A stretch of DNA of 64,000 nt from Lachnospira multipara LB2003 (GTDB lineage Bacteria > Bacillota > Clostridia > Lachnospirales > Lachnospiraceae), in assembly GCF_000702205.1 (NCBI RefSeq), contig NZ_JNKW01000001.1, positions 434,001 through 498,000 of the forward strand, read 5' to 3'. The translations under genes and the position numbers were made by a program. Below are positions 44,438 to 54,300 of this stretch, in pieces; position 1 is the stretch's first letter; every line of letters starts with the position of its first letter. The notes under the pieces were generated by a model. That model saw nothing but the letters and a program-made list of their open reading frames with translations, did no database searches and had not been told where the DNA came from.

Positions 44438-45109
44438 TTATACTATGCTTTTTAAATTATTCATATCTACAACAGTAAGAACACCCTTTTCGTGCTTTAT
44501 TATTTTTTCTTTTTTTAATCTAGAAATTATTCTCGATACAGTTTCCCTTTTAGCCCCTACCATATTAGCTAAAAGTGTTACTGTCACTTCAAATTTTATT
44601 CTTCTTCCACATTCCACATCTTTACCATAGTCTCTTGCAAGTTTCCACAACCTTGCTGCAAGTCTTTTCTCAATTGGGAAAGTTCCGTTAGAATTACCTG
44701 TTTGTCTATATAATCTTCTTAGTTTATGAGCTAGAGAATTATATACAATTCTAAAGGCTTCATAGTCCTTAGTAAAATACTTATCTAAGTCCTTAACATA
44801 AATTTTAAGTAAGCTTACTTCACTTAGTGTTTTAGCTGCAATTGATGTTTTATCATCTTGCATGCATACCTCGTTAATAATTTCTCCTTCAGTGCATATA
44901 AATATAACTCTTTCATCCCCATATCTAGAATTTCTGTATAGGGACACATAACCCTCAACGATTATGTACATATACTCTATTTTATCTCTTTCAATAAAGA
45001 GCACTTCGCCCTTGTCCATATTTATAAGCTTTCCCAATTTAAAAAGATTATCTCTACTTTCTTTAGATAGCTTATTTAGGACATTTCTTGATTTTACCTT
45101 ACTGTTCAT
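44438..45109 (-). CDS. Crp/Fnr-family regulator of the asr region
   Basis: 223 residues: cyclic-nucleotide-binding fold (~18-125, with KGEVLFIERDKIEYMYIIVEGYVSLYR), a dimer helix and a C-terminal HTH (~165-205: VTLLANMVGAKRETVSRIISRLKKEKII). It lacks the FNR four-cysteine cluster. It sits 237 bp upstream of asrA and 59 bp after the ABC ATPase gene on the same strand. Control of asrABC and the importer is inferred from position. It differs clearly from the other Crp/Fnr protein at 39754. Confidence 0.9.
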   Translation of the reverse strand: MNSKVKSRNVLNKLSKESRDNLFKLGKLINMDKGEVLFIERDKIEYMYIIVEGYVSLYRNSRYGDERVIFICTEGEIINEVCMQDDKTSIAAKTLSEVSLLKIYVKDLDKYFTKDYEAFRIVYNSLAHKLRRLYRQTGNSNGTFPIEKRLAARLWKLARDYGKDVECGRRIKFEVTVTLLANMVGAKRETVSRIISRLKKEKIIKHEKGVLTVVDMNNLKSIV

Positions 45110-45168
45110 AGACTAAATATCTAATCCTTTCGACTATTAGCTTTTATACAATTTAATTTTTCCATTAA

Positions 45169-45927
45169 CTATATTACTAAGTATTCTGTTTCTCCATCAA
45201 CTTCTACACTTTTTATCTTACAATCAAAGACTTCTTCTATAACGCCTGAATCTATGCAGGCTTTAGGGCTATTGCAGGCCACAACTTTTCTATCTTTCAT
45301 AACAACAATTTCATCTGCAAGTTTAAGAGCATGACCTATATCATGCATTACAATAACCACTGTCTTTCCTTTTTTTGCAAGATCTCTAATAAGCCTATAG
45401 ATATCTCTTTTACTAGCAAAATCCAGGAAATTCATAGGTTCGTCCATAACCATATAAGGGCTATTTTGAGCTAGCTGCATACTTAAAAAGACACGCTGCT
45501 GTAAACCTCCTGATAATTCATTTAGCATTTTGTCTTTATAATCTAAAAGATTAGTGTATTCTAGAGCTCCCATAATGGCCGACTTATCCTCTTTACTCAT
45601 TTTTCTTGTAAAACCCATATAAGAAAATCTACCATGCTCCACTAATTTCTTTACTGAAATATTCAAGTTATTATCCCTAAACTGAGGCATAAATGAGAGC
45701 CTTTTCGCTCTTTGTCTAAAGCCTAATAACAAGAAATCTTCATCATTAAGAAGTATTTTTCCTGAAGTCACCTTACTCATACCATTAAGAGTCTGTAAAA
45801 GAGTAGTTTTACCACAACCATTAGGTCCAATAATAGCTGTAATCTTTCCCTCTTTAAAAGAAACAGAAATATCCTTTAAGATTGGAGTTTTTGAGACTTC
45901 CACACTAACATTACAAAACTTAAGCAT
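45169..45927 (-). CDS. FecE/BtuD-type ABC transporter ATPase
   Basis: 252 residues. Walker A GPNGCGKTT (~34-42), Q-loop MPQFRD, signature LSGGLQQRV, Walker B YMVMDEP and the switch histidine VIVMHDIGHALKLADEI. It belongs to the FecE/FepC/BtuD group that powers uptake of iron chelates, heme or cobalamin. It overlaps the permease gene by 8 bp, so the two are coupled. Confidence 0.94.
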   Translation of the reverse strand: MLKFCNVSVEVSKTPILKDISVSFKEGKITAIIGPNGCGKTTLLQTLNGMSKVTSGKILLNDEDFLLLGFRQRAKRLSFMPQFRDNNLNISVKKLVEHGRFSYMGFTRKMSKEDKSAIMGALEYTNLLDYKDKMLNELSGGLQQRVFLSMQLAQNSPYMVMDEPMNFLDFASKRDIYRLIRDLAKKGKTVVIVMHDIGHALKLADEIVVMKDRKVVACNSPKACIDSGVIEEVFDCKIKSVEVDGETEYLVI

Positions 45928-46924
45928 TAAGTCTTCTACCTCCTTTTCTCATGAGTAAATATAGAAAAAATGGGCCTCCTGCAAGGGACAATAAAATTCC
46001 TACTGCTAATTCATATGGTGCAAATATAACTCGTCCCAAAAGATCAGCGACTACTACAAGTAAAGATGCAATAAGCATTGATGATGGAACTAAAATTTTG
46101 GCATCATTTCCAAAAATGCTTCTAGCTATATGAGGCACAATTAAGCCCACAAAGCCTATTAAGCCTGCAAAACTTACAACTAGGCCTGCTAAAAAACTGG
46201 CAATAATTACAAAAATCATTCTAAATAAGTTTACTCTAAGGCCAACCGAGTAAGCTACACCATCTCCTAAAGCTAAGATATTTAGAGCCTTAGAAAGAAT
46301 GATTGTAATTATAATTGCTATGGAAATTCCTATAGCAGGTAAAAAAAGAGCATCCATTGTAACTCCAGCTAGAGAGCCTACTAGAAAATTAGTTGCATTT
46401 ACATTAACATCTGAATCTAAAACTTTAATTACGCTCATACCCGCTGATAAAAAGCTAGAAATTGTAATACCCGCCAAAACAATAGTGATTCTTGACTTTT
46501 CTGTAATATAAGCCAAGGTTAGTATTACAAGAGATGTTACAAATGCACCAATAAAAGCCATCATTGGTTTTAAAAATAGGTTATTAGGTGCAATTATCAT
46601 AGAAAGCATTACAAAAAAGCCTGCACCTGAATTAACACCTATGGTATTAGGACTTGCTAGGGCATTGTTCATTACACTTTGCAGAATGACCCCTGCTATT
46701 CCTAAACCAGCGCCTGCAAGAATTCCTCCAAGCACTCTTGGTAAACGCACCGACCAAATTATTACAGCCATCTTAGAACTTGTATCCCTAAAAGACAAAA
46801 CATTTAAAAGATCCTTTAAGGGAATGTTTACACTACCATAAACTAATCCAAGTATGGAAAAGATAACTAGTAAAATAAATACAAAAATAAGAATACTTTT
46901 TTTACAAAAATTATTTTTTATCAT
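45920..46924 (-). CDS. FecCD-type ABC transporter permease
   Basis: 334 residues with about ten hydrophobic segments and the FecCD marks LPRVLGGILAGAGLGIAGVILQ, LASPNTIGVNSGAGF and GLIGFVGLIVPHIAR. It forms the membrane channel for uptake of an iron chelate, heme, cobalamin or a related compound. It overlaps the siroheme gene by 4 bp (ATGA) and the ATPase gene by 8 bp. Only one permease gene is present, so a homodimer is expected. Confidence 0.94.
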   Translation of the reverse strand: MIKNNFCKKSILIFVFILLVIFSILGLVYGSVNIPLKDLLNVLSFRDTSSKMAVIIWSVRLPRVLGGILAGAGLGIAGVILQSVMNNALASPNTIGVNSGAGFFVMLSMIIAPNNLFLKPMMAFIGAFVTSLVILTLAYITEKSRITIVLAGITISSFLSAGMSVIKVLDSDVNVNATNFLVGSLAGVTMDALFLPAIGISIAIIITIILSKALNILALGDGVAYSVGLRVNLFRMIFVIIASFLAGLVVSFAGLIGFVGLIVPHIARSIFGNDAKILVPSSMLIASLLVVVADLLGRVIFAPYELAVGILLSLAGGPFFLYLLMRKGGRRLNA

Positions 46925-47493
46925 AGTCCAGTCCTATCTAATAATTCGTTGGCTAGATCAATTAAATACTTACGTCTTTTGCCTGAATCTGGCATTGTTT
47001 CTTTAGCAACTATTCTAGCCTCTGCTAATTGATCTAGGATTTCTTCAATATCACTAGGAATTGATTCTTCTATTTTCTTTCTAAGTCTTATGGCTACCTG
47101 AGGTCCTGCTCCACTTGTAGATACCCCCACAACAAGCTTTCCCTTTTTCATAACCGATGGGAAAATAAAATCACACATATCCGGCACATCTACCACATTT
47201 ACAAGAAGATTTAGCTTCCTAGCATCACTATATACTATCTCATTAAGCTTAGTATTGTCCGTGGCAGCTACCACGTAATCCGCCTTTTCTAGAATTTCTT
47301 TATAATACTTTCCTTCAATAAGCTCCATTCTATCTGCATATTTTTTAATTTCATCAGATATTCTATCTGCTATTAAAGTGATTTTTGCGTCAAATGCTAA
47401 CAACCTTTCCACTTTTTCTAAAGCAATGTTTCCACCGCCAATTATAAGTCCATGTAGATTTGTTACATCCACAAAAAACGGAAAATAAGCCAT
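46921..47493 (-). CDS. Precorrin-2 dehydrogenase / sirohydrochlorin ferrochelatase (CysG N-terminal / Met8 type)
   Basis: About 190 residues. A Rossmann fold opens with FVDVTNLHGLIIGGGNIALEKVERLL; VVAATDNTKLNEIV and VNVVDVPDMCDFIFPS are typical. ISTSGAGP-like VSTSGAGPQVAIRLR ends the catalytic part. Met8/CysG-N proteins oxidise precorrin-2 and insert iron to give siroheme; some (YlnF/SirC types) carry only one of the two steps. The ATG at 47493 follows AAAGGA; an upstream TTG is less likely. It lies between the substrate-binding protein and permease genes, tying siroheme formation to AsrC. Confidence 0.92.
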   Translation of the reverse strand: MAYFPFFVDVTNLHGLIIGGGNIALEKVERLLAFDAKITLIADRISDEIKKYADRMELIEGKYYKEILEKADYVVAATDNTKLNEIVYSDARKLNLLVNVVDVPDMCDFIFPSVMKKGKLVVGVSTSGAGPQVAIRLRKKIEESIPSDIEEILDQLAEARIVAKETMPDSGKRRKYLIDLANELLDRTGL

Positions 47494-47511
47494 AGTCAAT
47501 TCCTTTCCCTT

Positions 47512-48465
47512 TTAGTTTTTAGGATAAATAATATCTGCTAGTTTCTTGTATGCCTCACCCCATTTTGCATTTGGTTTAGAGTTATATAACATCTTATCTA
47601 AAACATAATAGTTATTATTCTTAACAGCTGTAAGTAAATTCCATGCTGGATTACTAATTAAAAGCTTGTTTACATTTTCTAGGGCCTTATCTACATCGCT
47701 ACCCTGGACTGTAACAAAGATATAATCTGGATCTTCAAGTAAAATAGCCTCCATACTTAAGTCTTCTAAACTCTTATTAGAATCTGCAATATTAACTGTA
47801 TCTAAATCCTTTAAAATCTCGCCACCAACTGTACCAGTACTTGTTTTAACCTTAACTGAAGAAGCTGCTGCTCGTATAAATAAAACCTTTGGCTTTCTGC
47901 CATCAATCTGACTTTTAGCTGCTTCAATCTGATTACTAACATCTGTTACATTTTGCTTATATAAGTCATCTCTTTTTGTAATAGTTGTAAAAATCTCCAT
48001 TGTTTTTGAGTAATCATCAAAATTATCTACATTAAAATAGGCAACTATTATACCTGCATTCTCTAATGTTTCCTTAATTTCAACCTGACCATCTAACTTG
48101 CTTGATGCAATTACTAAATCTGGCTCTAAATTAATAATAGTTTCCACATCTGGATGTAAATTACTACCTGTATTAGCCACAGATTCATCAAAGACAAAGT
48201 CATAACTTGTAAATGTATCGCTAGCTGTACCAACAACGCTTCCGCCTGCTGCCATCCACTCATCGCAAAAACTTCCAAGTAGGGTAACAACTCTATCAGC
48301 CTTTGAAACTGTAAGCTCACGACCTAGGGAGTCAGTAAATGTCACACCTTCCTGATTTTGTGTTAAATTAATATCCTGCTTATTATTCTTTTTTTCTGTC
48401 TTTGAACAGGCAGCAAAAGTCACTGCTAGACATAAAATTAGAGATAAAACTATCTTTCTCTTCAT
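47512..48465 (-). CDS. FecB/BtuF-type substrate-binding lipoprotein
   Basis: About 317 residues. A lipoprotein signal with FAAC20 is followed by a periplasmic-binding fold of the helical-backbone class III: GRELTVSKADRVVTLLGS, NLEPDLVIASS and NPAWNLLTAVKNNNYYVLD. Ligands of this class are iron chelates, heme or cobalamin. The ATG at 48465 follows AAAGGAG; a TTG five codons earlier overlaps that site. It is the first gene of the importer operon (siroheme enzyme, permease, ATPase). Confidence 0.92.
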   Translation of the reverse strand: MKRKIVLSLILCLAVTFAACSKTEKKNNKQDINLTQNQEGVTFTDSLGRELTVSKADRVVTLLGSFCDEWMAAGGSVVGTASDTFTSYDFVFDESVANTGSNLHPDVETIINLEPDLVIASSKLDGQVEIKETLENAGIIVAYFNVDNFDDYSKTMEIFTTITKRDDLYKQNVTDVSNQIEAAKSQIDGRKPKVLFIRAAASSVKVKTSTGTVGGEILKDLDTVNIADSNKSLEDLSMEAILLEDPDYIFVTVQGSDVDKALENVNKLLISNPAWNLLTAVKNNNYYVLDKMLYNSKPNAKWGEAYKKLADIIYPKN

Positions 48466-48690
48466 AATACTCCTTTTCAATTCTCTCTGATATTTTATAT
48501 AATTTTAACACTTTAAATAGCTTATGTAAATATTAGCACCGTCTGGTGAGTTTCCCATAAACACTAGCTTTAAGGCCTATATTCCAATAAAATTTATAAT
48601 AAACAAGTGTGATTTAAGTCATAGAGTCTTAACACTTTAGTTTGGTAAAGTTTATATTTATTTTAGAATTTAATAGAAGTCAATAAAAAA
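48466..48690 (-). promoter_or_regulatory. Leader of the importer operon with a small structured segment
   Basis: The ~200-nt region before the substrate-binding gene contains CACC-AGAC-GGTG (minus strand, 48548-48537) within a stretch that can also pair GTTTATG with CATAAGC. Cobalamin-riboswitch core motifs are not present. It may be a regulatory RNA leader, but I recognise no class. Confidence 0.25.
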
Positions 48691-48717
48691 AGCCATGTAA
48701 ACATTTGTTACATGGCT
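48691..48717 (-). terminator. Terminator of the 48756 gene
   Basis: AGCCATGTAA (48691-48700) pairs with TTACATGGCT (48708-48717); on the minus strand TTTTTTTATTG follows. Confidence 0.8.
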
Positions 48718-48755
48718 AAAATAAGTCTTCTTACTACACTTCGTAGTTCTAATTT

Positions 48756-50363
48756 TTATAAAGCGTTACTTATATATGTCCCATTGCTTTCAGTTAGAAT
48801 ATAGCATGTTCCAGAATTTATTCCCACGCCATATGTTCCTACTACTTTATTGCTTGTCTTATCCTTTAATTGGAACACATACATTGACATTTGATCTATC
48901 ATTGATGTTGATACATAGCTTATTTCCGCTTTATTATTATTTGCTAAAGTTGTATTATTCAACATTACTCCATTAGTTTTTAATTTTTCTTGTAATAATG
49001 TCTGACTCTCTTGTCGTGTATATGTTACTGTAGCTGTAATTATGTAATTTCTTTTGGTTACCTGACTTATTTGATCATGATCCCCTACTATAATTGCAGA
49101 TACTATTATATTTCCAACTGGTAACACCACTTCATCTACATATTCTTGACTTTGTGATGTTGGTGTTGTTCCGTCTAGCGTATAATATGCCTTTGCACCT
49201 TCTGGTATATTGGTTATTGCAAATACCTGCCCCTGTGTATATGTTCCTGACGCTGGACTTATATTAGGTGCTGACGGTTTAGTATAAACCAACACATACT
49301 CACCTTCAAATTCATCACTATAAACCCCAACATTATTAACTGCTATTGCACGTATTTTTGTTGTTCCATTGTTTAGTTTTATTGGGTCTTCATAAACTGT
49401 ACTTTGTGTTGTTGGTTTAGTTCCATCAAGTGTATAATATATCACTATATTATCTTCTTCTGTAAATGTAACTTCTATATCTTCATTATAACTTCCGGCA
49501 CTCTTATTTGGCACTGGTGCATTAACCATATATTCTTCGATATACTTCTCGCTTGATGTGTCTTTATAGGTATTTATTAACTGTGTTAATTCCTCTCCCA
49601 TATTTTCATCATAATACAACTTTGCCAAAGCTTTTATAGCATCCTTATAATCACTATCATATGTTAAAATATCCTTTAATATCTCAATAGCACTATCGTA
49701 ATCTTTTGTCTTATAATAGCACTGATACAATGTCATTTTTAATTCAAGATCTTTTTTACCTTGACTTGTAAGGCTTGCTTTTTTTAGATAGTCTATTGCA
49801 TCTACATACTTACCTTGGTCATATAAATTCATACCTGTTTTCTCATTATATGAATAACCAGATTTCACACTTTTATTACTTGTAACTGCTACAACTATCA
49901 TAACTACTATTAAAGCAACAACCGCTACTGAAATTGCTATAATCGTATAAAGTGTTTTTTTGTCCATTTTTTTCTTAGCATTTTTGCCGCTAGTTACATA
50001 AATATCTTCTTTTGTAGCTTCATCTTTATCCTTTATATCATCATCTATTACATCATTAATATTAGGGCTTACAATTTTCTCGTCTCCATCTATATAAGCT
50101 CTAGCAACTAAGGTTTCCCTAGCAACCATTTTTTTAATTGATTTCTCTATTTCATCTTCTATGTTTATATCCTGATTTTTTGTTGTGTTCTCATCATTAA
50201 CTTTATTATTTCTTTCATTAATCAGTTTATTTATCTCATTAGTATCTACTGTCTTTGTTTCTTGGGCAATATCTACTTCTTCTCTTACTCTTTTATTGTC
50301 TATAACTAATGTCTTAGCATTATCAATATTTCCATCCCTATTTATGCCTCTTGTCATACGCAT
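48756..50363 (-). CDS. Membrane-anchored TPR protein with chitobiase-type C-terminal domains
   Basis: 535 residues. A ~135-residue acidic, low-complexity cytoplasmic region leads to one membrane helix (~140-162), then TPR-like repeats (~170-270: YDQGKYVDAIDYLKKA, DYDSAIEILKDIL) and two beta-sandwich repeats (~285-455: YYTLDGTKPTTQS and YYTLDGTTPTSQS), the CHB_HEX_C/Fn3-assoc motif of surface proteins. A final ~85-residue domain ends at the stop. It should display its C-terminus outside the cell. No catalytic domain is seen. It neighbours a very large Big2 surface protein across a repeat-rich gap. Confidence 0.8.
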   Translation of the reverse strand: MRMTRGINRDGNIDNAKTLVIDNKRVREEVDIAQETKTVDTNEINKLINERNNKVNDENTTKNQDINIEDEIEKSIKKMVARETLVARAYIDGDEKIVSPNINDVIDDDIKDKDEATKEDIYVTSGKNAKKKMDKKTLYTIIAISVAVVALIVVMIVVAVTSNKSVKSGYSYNEKTGMNLYDQGKYVDAIDYLKKASLTSQGKKDLELKMTLYQCYYKTKDYDSAIEILKDILTYDSDYKDAIKALAKLYYDENMGEELTQLINTYKDTSSEKYIEEYMVNAPVPNKSAGSYNEDIEVTFTEEDNIVIYYTLDGTKPTTQSTVYEDPIKLNNGTTKIRAIAVNNVGVYSDEFEGEYVLVYTKPSAPNISPASGTYTQGQVFAITNIPEGAKAYYTLDGTTPTSQSQEYVDEVVLPVGNIIVSAIIVGDHDQISQVTKRNYIITATVTYTRQESQTLLQEKLKTNGVMLNNTTLANNNKAEISYVSTSMIDQMSMYVFQLKDKTSNKVVGTYGVGINSGTCYILTESNGTYISNAL

Positions 50364-50552
50364 TCCTCCAATGTATTTAACTTTTTAAGTTTAGCATAAA
50401 ACCTGACTTTGCGCAACCATATGCCTTTGAAACATTGAATGAAATGTAGGATGAAACATGGGATATTGGATAATTGTTTATATTAATGGCAGGAGATTAA
50501 TTTGCAGCCGGTGATTTATTATAACCGGCGATTTTCATCTAGATTTAACAAC

Positions 50553-50961
50553 TTTACAGAAATTTGTTTACTTAGGATTGTTTTTCTGTAATGTCTTTCT
50601 TCACTTTTTTATCTAGATCGTAGCATTTACAGAAAATTCGCTCATTTTGAATTATTTTCTGTAACGCTTTCTTTTTCTTTTGAATTTGAAATTTGATAAT
50701 TACAGAAATTTAGAGTTTTTACATCTATTTTACCGTAGCACTTCCTTCTCTAAAATTTCTTTGATTTTTTAATTTACGGTAATTTCATCTCTTATCCTAT
50801 GTTTTACCGTAACGCCCTCTCTCCAATAATTTCTTTAACTTTTTACCTTACGGGAATTTCTTCTCTTATCTTACTATTTTACCGTAACACCTACTCTCCA
50901 ATAATTTCTTTAACTTTTTACCTTACGGGAATTTCTTCTCTTATCCCACGTTTTACCGTAA
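50553..50961. repeat. Array of six ~74-bp units, each an inverted repeat
   Basis: Units start at about 50553, 50626, 50699, 50773, 50847 and 50922 (periods 73-75). Each unit opens with TTTAC(A/G)G(A/T/G)AA and, about 30 bp later, has a complementary arm ending in GTAA. Units 1-2 pair TTTACAGAAA with TTTTCTGTAA. Unit 4 pairs TTACGGTAA with TTACCGTAA. Units 5-6 have TTACGGGAA with TTACCGTAA, and unit 3 is mixed. Spacer sequence between units is also conserved, strongly so in units 4-6. The change of both arms together suggests selection for the stem. Confidence 0.8.
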
Positions 50962-50981
50962 TCCCCTCTTCCCAAGAATAA

Positions 50982-51037
50982 ATTTCCAAGAATCACTCCC
51001 AGAATCACTCCCAGAATTATTCCCAAGAATCACTCCA
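50982..51037. repeat. Short tandem repeat, 12-13-bp units
   Basis: AAGAATCACTCC and AGAATCACTCCC recur four times with slight change just after the hairpin array. It looks like a simple sequence expansion. Confidence 0.6.
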
Positions 51038-51124
51038 TAAATTACTTCCATGCCTTAACCAAAGTTTATGAGGCAATTAATCCCTTATAAGTCTTATTTG
51101 CTGGTATCGCAGCAAATAAAAAAA

Positions 51125-51150
51125 AGGAGATGCGTGTGCAGGCATCTCCT
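51125..51150 (-). terminator. Terminator of the Big2 protein gene
   Basis: AGGAGATGC (51125-51133) pairs with GCATCTCCT (51142-51150); on the minus strand TTTTTTTTTATTT follows. Confidence 0.8.
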
Positions 51151-51272
51151 AAAAAATAAAAATATGAGGGGGAGATAGAAAGAATTAACTTTGCTATCTG
51201 TAATTATATTAGATTTAAAATGTGTTCAAATTGTGACCATTAAATAAAGTAACAATGAACTATATAAAATTT

Positions 51273-51359
51273 ATGACCGCAAACACTGTAATAATCACCT
51301 AATGACCGCAAACACTGTAATAATCACCTAATGACCACAAACACTGTAATAATCAGCTA
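51273..51359. repeat. Three head-to-tail 29-bp repeats touching the Big2 stop codon
   Basis: ATGACCGCAAACACTGTAAT followed by AATCACCTA repeats at 51273, 51302 and 51331; the third copy has two or three changes and runs into the stop codon of the Big2 gene. There are no spacers, so it is a tandem repeat rather than CRISPR. Confidence 0.8.
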
Positions 51360-54300
51360 TCTAAAGTTTGTAACTCGTACTACGCAAGACATTGTCTTAT
51401 TGTCTACAATTGCTTTAATTGTACATGTTCCTGCCATTCTAGCTACTATGGTTCCATCTTCTTTAACTGTAGCTACTCTTGGATTTGTACTTCTAAATAC
51501 TACTGGATTGTTCTCATCATTTCCAATTACCGTTAAATAGTAGCTATCATACTGTTCTAGGGTTATTCCTGTTGAGCTTAATGCAAGGGAATGTACCTTA
51601 CATGTAGCTTCAACTGAACTATTATTACTTAAAACATAAACATCTGCTGTTCCTGGTCCTACTGTTGTTATTACACCTTGTTGGTTAACAGTTACAATGC
51701 CTGTATCTGAAGAATACCAAGTATAAGAATCTGTGTTAGTTACAGGACGTACTATAACTGATAACTGTCTTGATTTACCATTAAGCATATAAATGCTTGA
51801 TGAATTAATTCTTAGGGATGATATATTAATTGGTGACGTTACATATACCCACGCTACACCCTTTACGTTATTTCCATCTGTGGATGTTGCCGTTATTTTA
51901 ACCTTGCCTGCGGCAATGCCCACAACTTCGCCTTGTTCATCTACTGTAGCAATATTAGGGTCTGATGATGTCCAGGTAACATTTCTTACTGTAGCGTTAT
52001 CAGGTGTAATATTAGCTGTTAACATTACAGAATCTCCAATAAGTATTCTTGATGAGCTAGGTGTTACACTAATTCCTGATACTGGATTTACAACATGAAC
52101 AACACAAGTTGCATAAACAGAGCTTCCATCCACTGCTGTTGCTGTTATAACAACATTTCCTGGACTAATTCCTGTTAAGTTTCCTTTATTATCTACGCTA
52201 CAAACCCCGCCATCCGAACTTTCAAAGCTGACATTTTTGTTAGTTGCCGTTTCCTTACCAACTGTGGCATTTAGCTTAGCTTTGCCACCAACATTTAAAA
52301 ACATCTCCTGTTGATCTAGGGATACACTTGATACATATTCAAAAACCACAATATTACATGCTGCAGTTAACTGGCATTCTTCTGTTGTTACCTCAATTAC
52401 ACAGTTACCACCTGAAACTGCTGTTACAACACCTCTTTCATCAACTGTTGCAACAGATTCATCGCTTGAAATATATGTTACATTTTTATTTTCTGCATCT
52501 AATGGCTCAATTGTAGGTATAATTGCATATTTTGAGCCCACCCACAATTCTTGGTATGTGGAATTTAAGCTAATTCCTGTTACAGGCTGGGTTACAGTAA
52601 CTTTACATGTTGCATATAGACCTGTGTCATCATTTGTACATGTAATGGTTATTGCTGCCCCATCTGAACTTTCAACAGCTGTTACCATGCCATTAGCATC
52701 TACAGTTACTATATTAGAATTACTACTTGTCCATGTAAGAGTCTTATTATCAGCGTTTTCTGGTTGCACAGTTGCATATAGCCAAAAAACTTGTCCTTTT
52801 CTTACCGTAATTTCAGTTGTTGTAAGAGATAGGGATGTAATAGGTTGTTTTACATAAATCGCGCAAGTTTCAACTATAGCTGTACCATCAGTTGTCTGAC
52901 AAAGAATTGTAGTTGTTCCACTAGAAACTGCTGTTACAACGCCTTTTTCATCAACTGTTGCAACCTTTGGATTAGTTGACTGCCATGCCACTTCCCTATT
53001 TGTTGCAGTTGCTGGTAAAACTGTTGCTGAAATAGTTAATGTCTGACCTATAGACATAATTTCATCTGTATGATTAAGAGTTACTGAATCAACCGGTACT
53101 GCAATTGTAAAATTACACATAGCAAGATATCCGCCTTCATCCGTCTTACATACAATTGTTACATTTCCTGATGACACAAAGCTTACTAAACCGTTCTCGT
53201 CAACAGTTGCAACACTTGGATTTGATGATGTCCAAGTTACTGTTCTTTTTACACCATCTGTAGAATCTGGTGTAACTGTTGCAACTAACTGATACTGACC
53301 TACAGAAAGGTTTGTTGAAACGTTACTTGCATTAAGGGTAACACCTGTTACAGCCACGGTTACATTTACAGTACAGCTGGCCATATAAAGGCCATCCTGG
53401 GATATTACAGAAATAGTTGCTGTTCCTCCCTTAACACCGGTAATGTCTGCTGTATAGCTTGTTCCATTTACTGTAGCAACGCTACTATCTGAAGTAAACC
53501 AAAAAACTGTATTGTTAGTAGGACTTTGTGGTGTAAATGATAATTGTACAGTTTTTGTTGTTCCTATTGGTATATCTATTACTCCTGGAGTAATGCTAAT
53601 TCCTTCTACTGGTGTTGTTACAAAAACAATACAAGTATCAGATTTAATTACTCCATTTATATTCTGAGTTACTTTAATGTGGGCCGTACCTGCTGCCACA
53701 CCTGTTACTGTTAAGGTCACCCCATCATCTGCCTGAACAACGCTTACTATATCCCCTGTAGGCACAATTCCTGCATCATTTGGCTGATTTGTTATGGTAA
53801 AAGTTATATCATCCTTTGAAACAGCGTTAGTAACTAAGGCCTTTAATTCAAAAGAATCACCCACATTTATTGTATTTGATGTGGTACTAAGGCCAAAATC
53901 ATCTATTACTGTAATTGTGTACATTAACTGATATGTCTGATTATAAGTTGTATATAATTCGTCTTGTGTTCTTGTTGCATAAACTATTGCTGTTCCTGCA
54001 CCTGTTGCAGTTACTAATCCTGTTTGTGCATCTACTTGTAAAACTTCCGTATTTGATGTTGACCATGTTACTTCACTTTCCAAGCCTGAAGTCTCTAATT
54101 GAAGTTGATCATCAACATTTAATGTGGTAATATTTTTTCCTAACTTTTTAAAAGGAACTACAATATTTACCGTGTCATATGTAAGCCACGTAGCATTTCC
54201 ATTTACATCATAAACAGTTACCCCAGCAGAAAGCTTTGTAACACCAGCCTTATTTCCCTTTACAGAACCTGCCGTAGTAGTTGCTATATTGCTGTCCTCA

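Larger units (their letters stand above)
50364..51356. other. 993-bp repeat-rich intergenic region
   Basis: No gene. In order: an AT-rich stretch holding the promoter of the 48756 gene; a six-unit inverted-repeat array (50553-50961); a short tandem repeat of CCAAGAATCACT type (50982-51037); the terminator of the Big2 gene (51125-51150); and three 29-bp direct repeats (51273-51359). An open frame at 50799-50981 on the plus strand is the repeat sequence itself and not a credible gene. Confidence 0.7.

Noticed and set aside
48466..48690. Cobalamin riboswitch before the FecB-type gene
   Set aside because: The leader has some structure, but the conserved B12-box and core sequences could not be found.
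50799..50981. A 60-codon plus-strand open frame with internal amino-acid repeats
   Set aside because: It is a translation of the tandem hairpin repeats; it has no ribosome binding site, and the conserved feature is the inverted repeat rather than the codons.
51273..51359. 29-bp direct repeats as a possible CRISPR array
   Set aside because: The units are directly adjacent with no spacers, and no cas genes are near.
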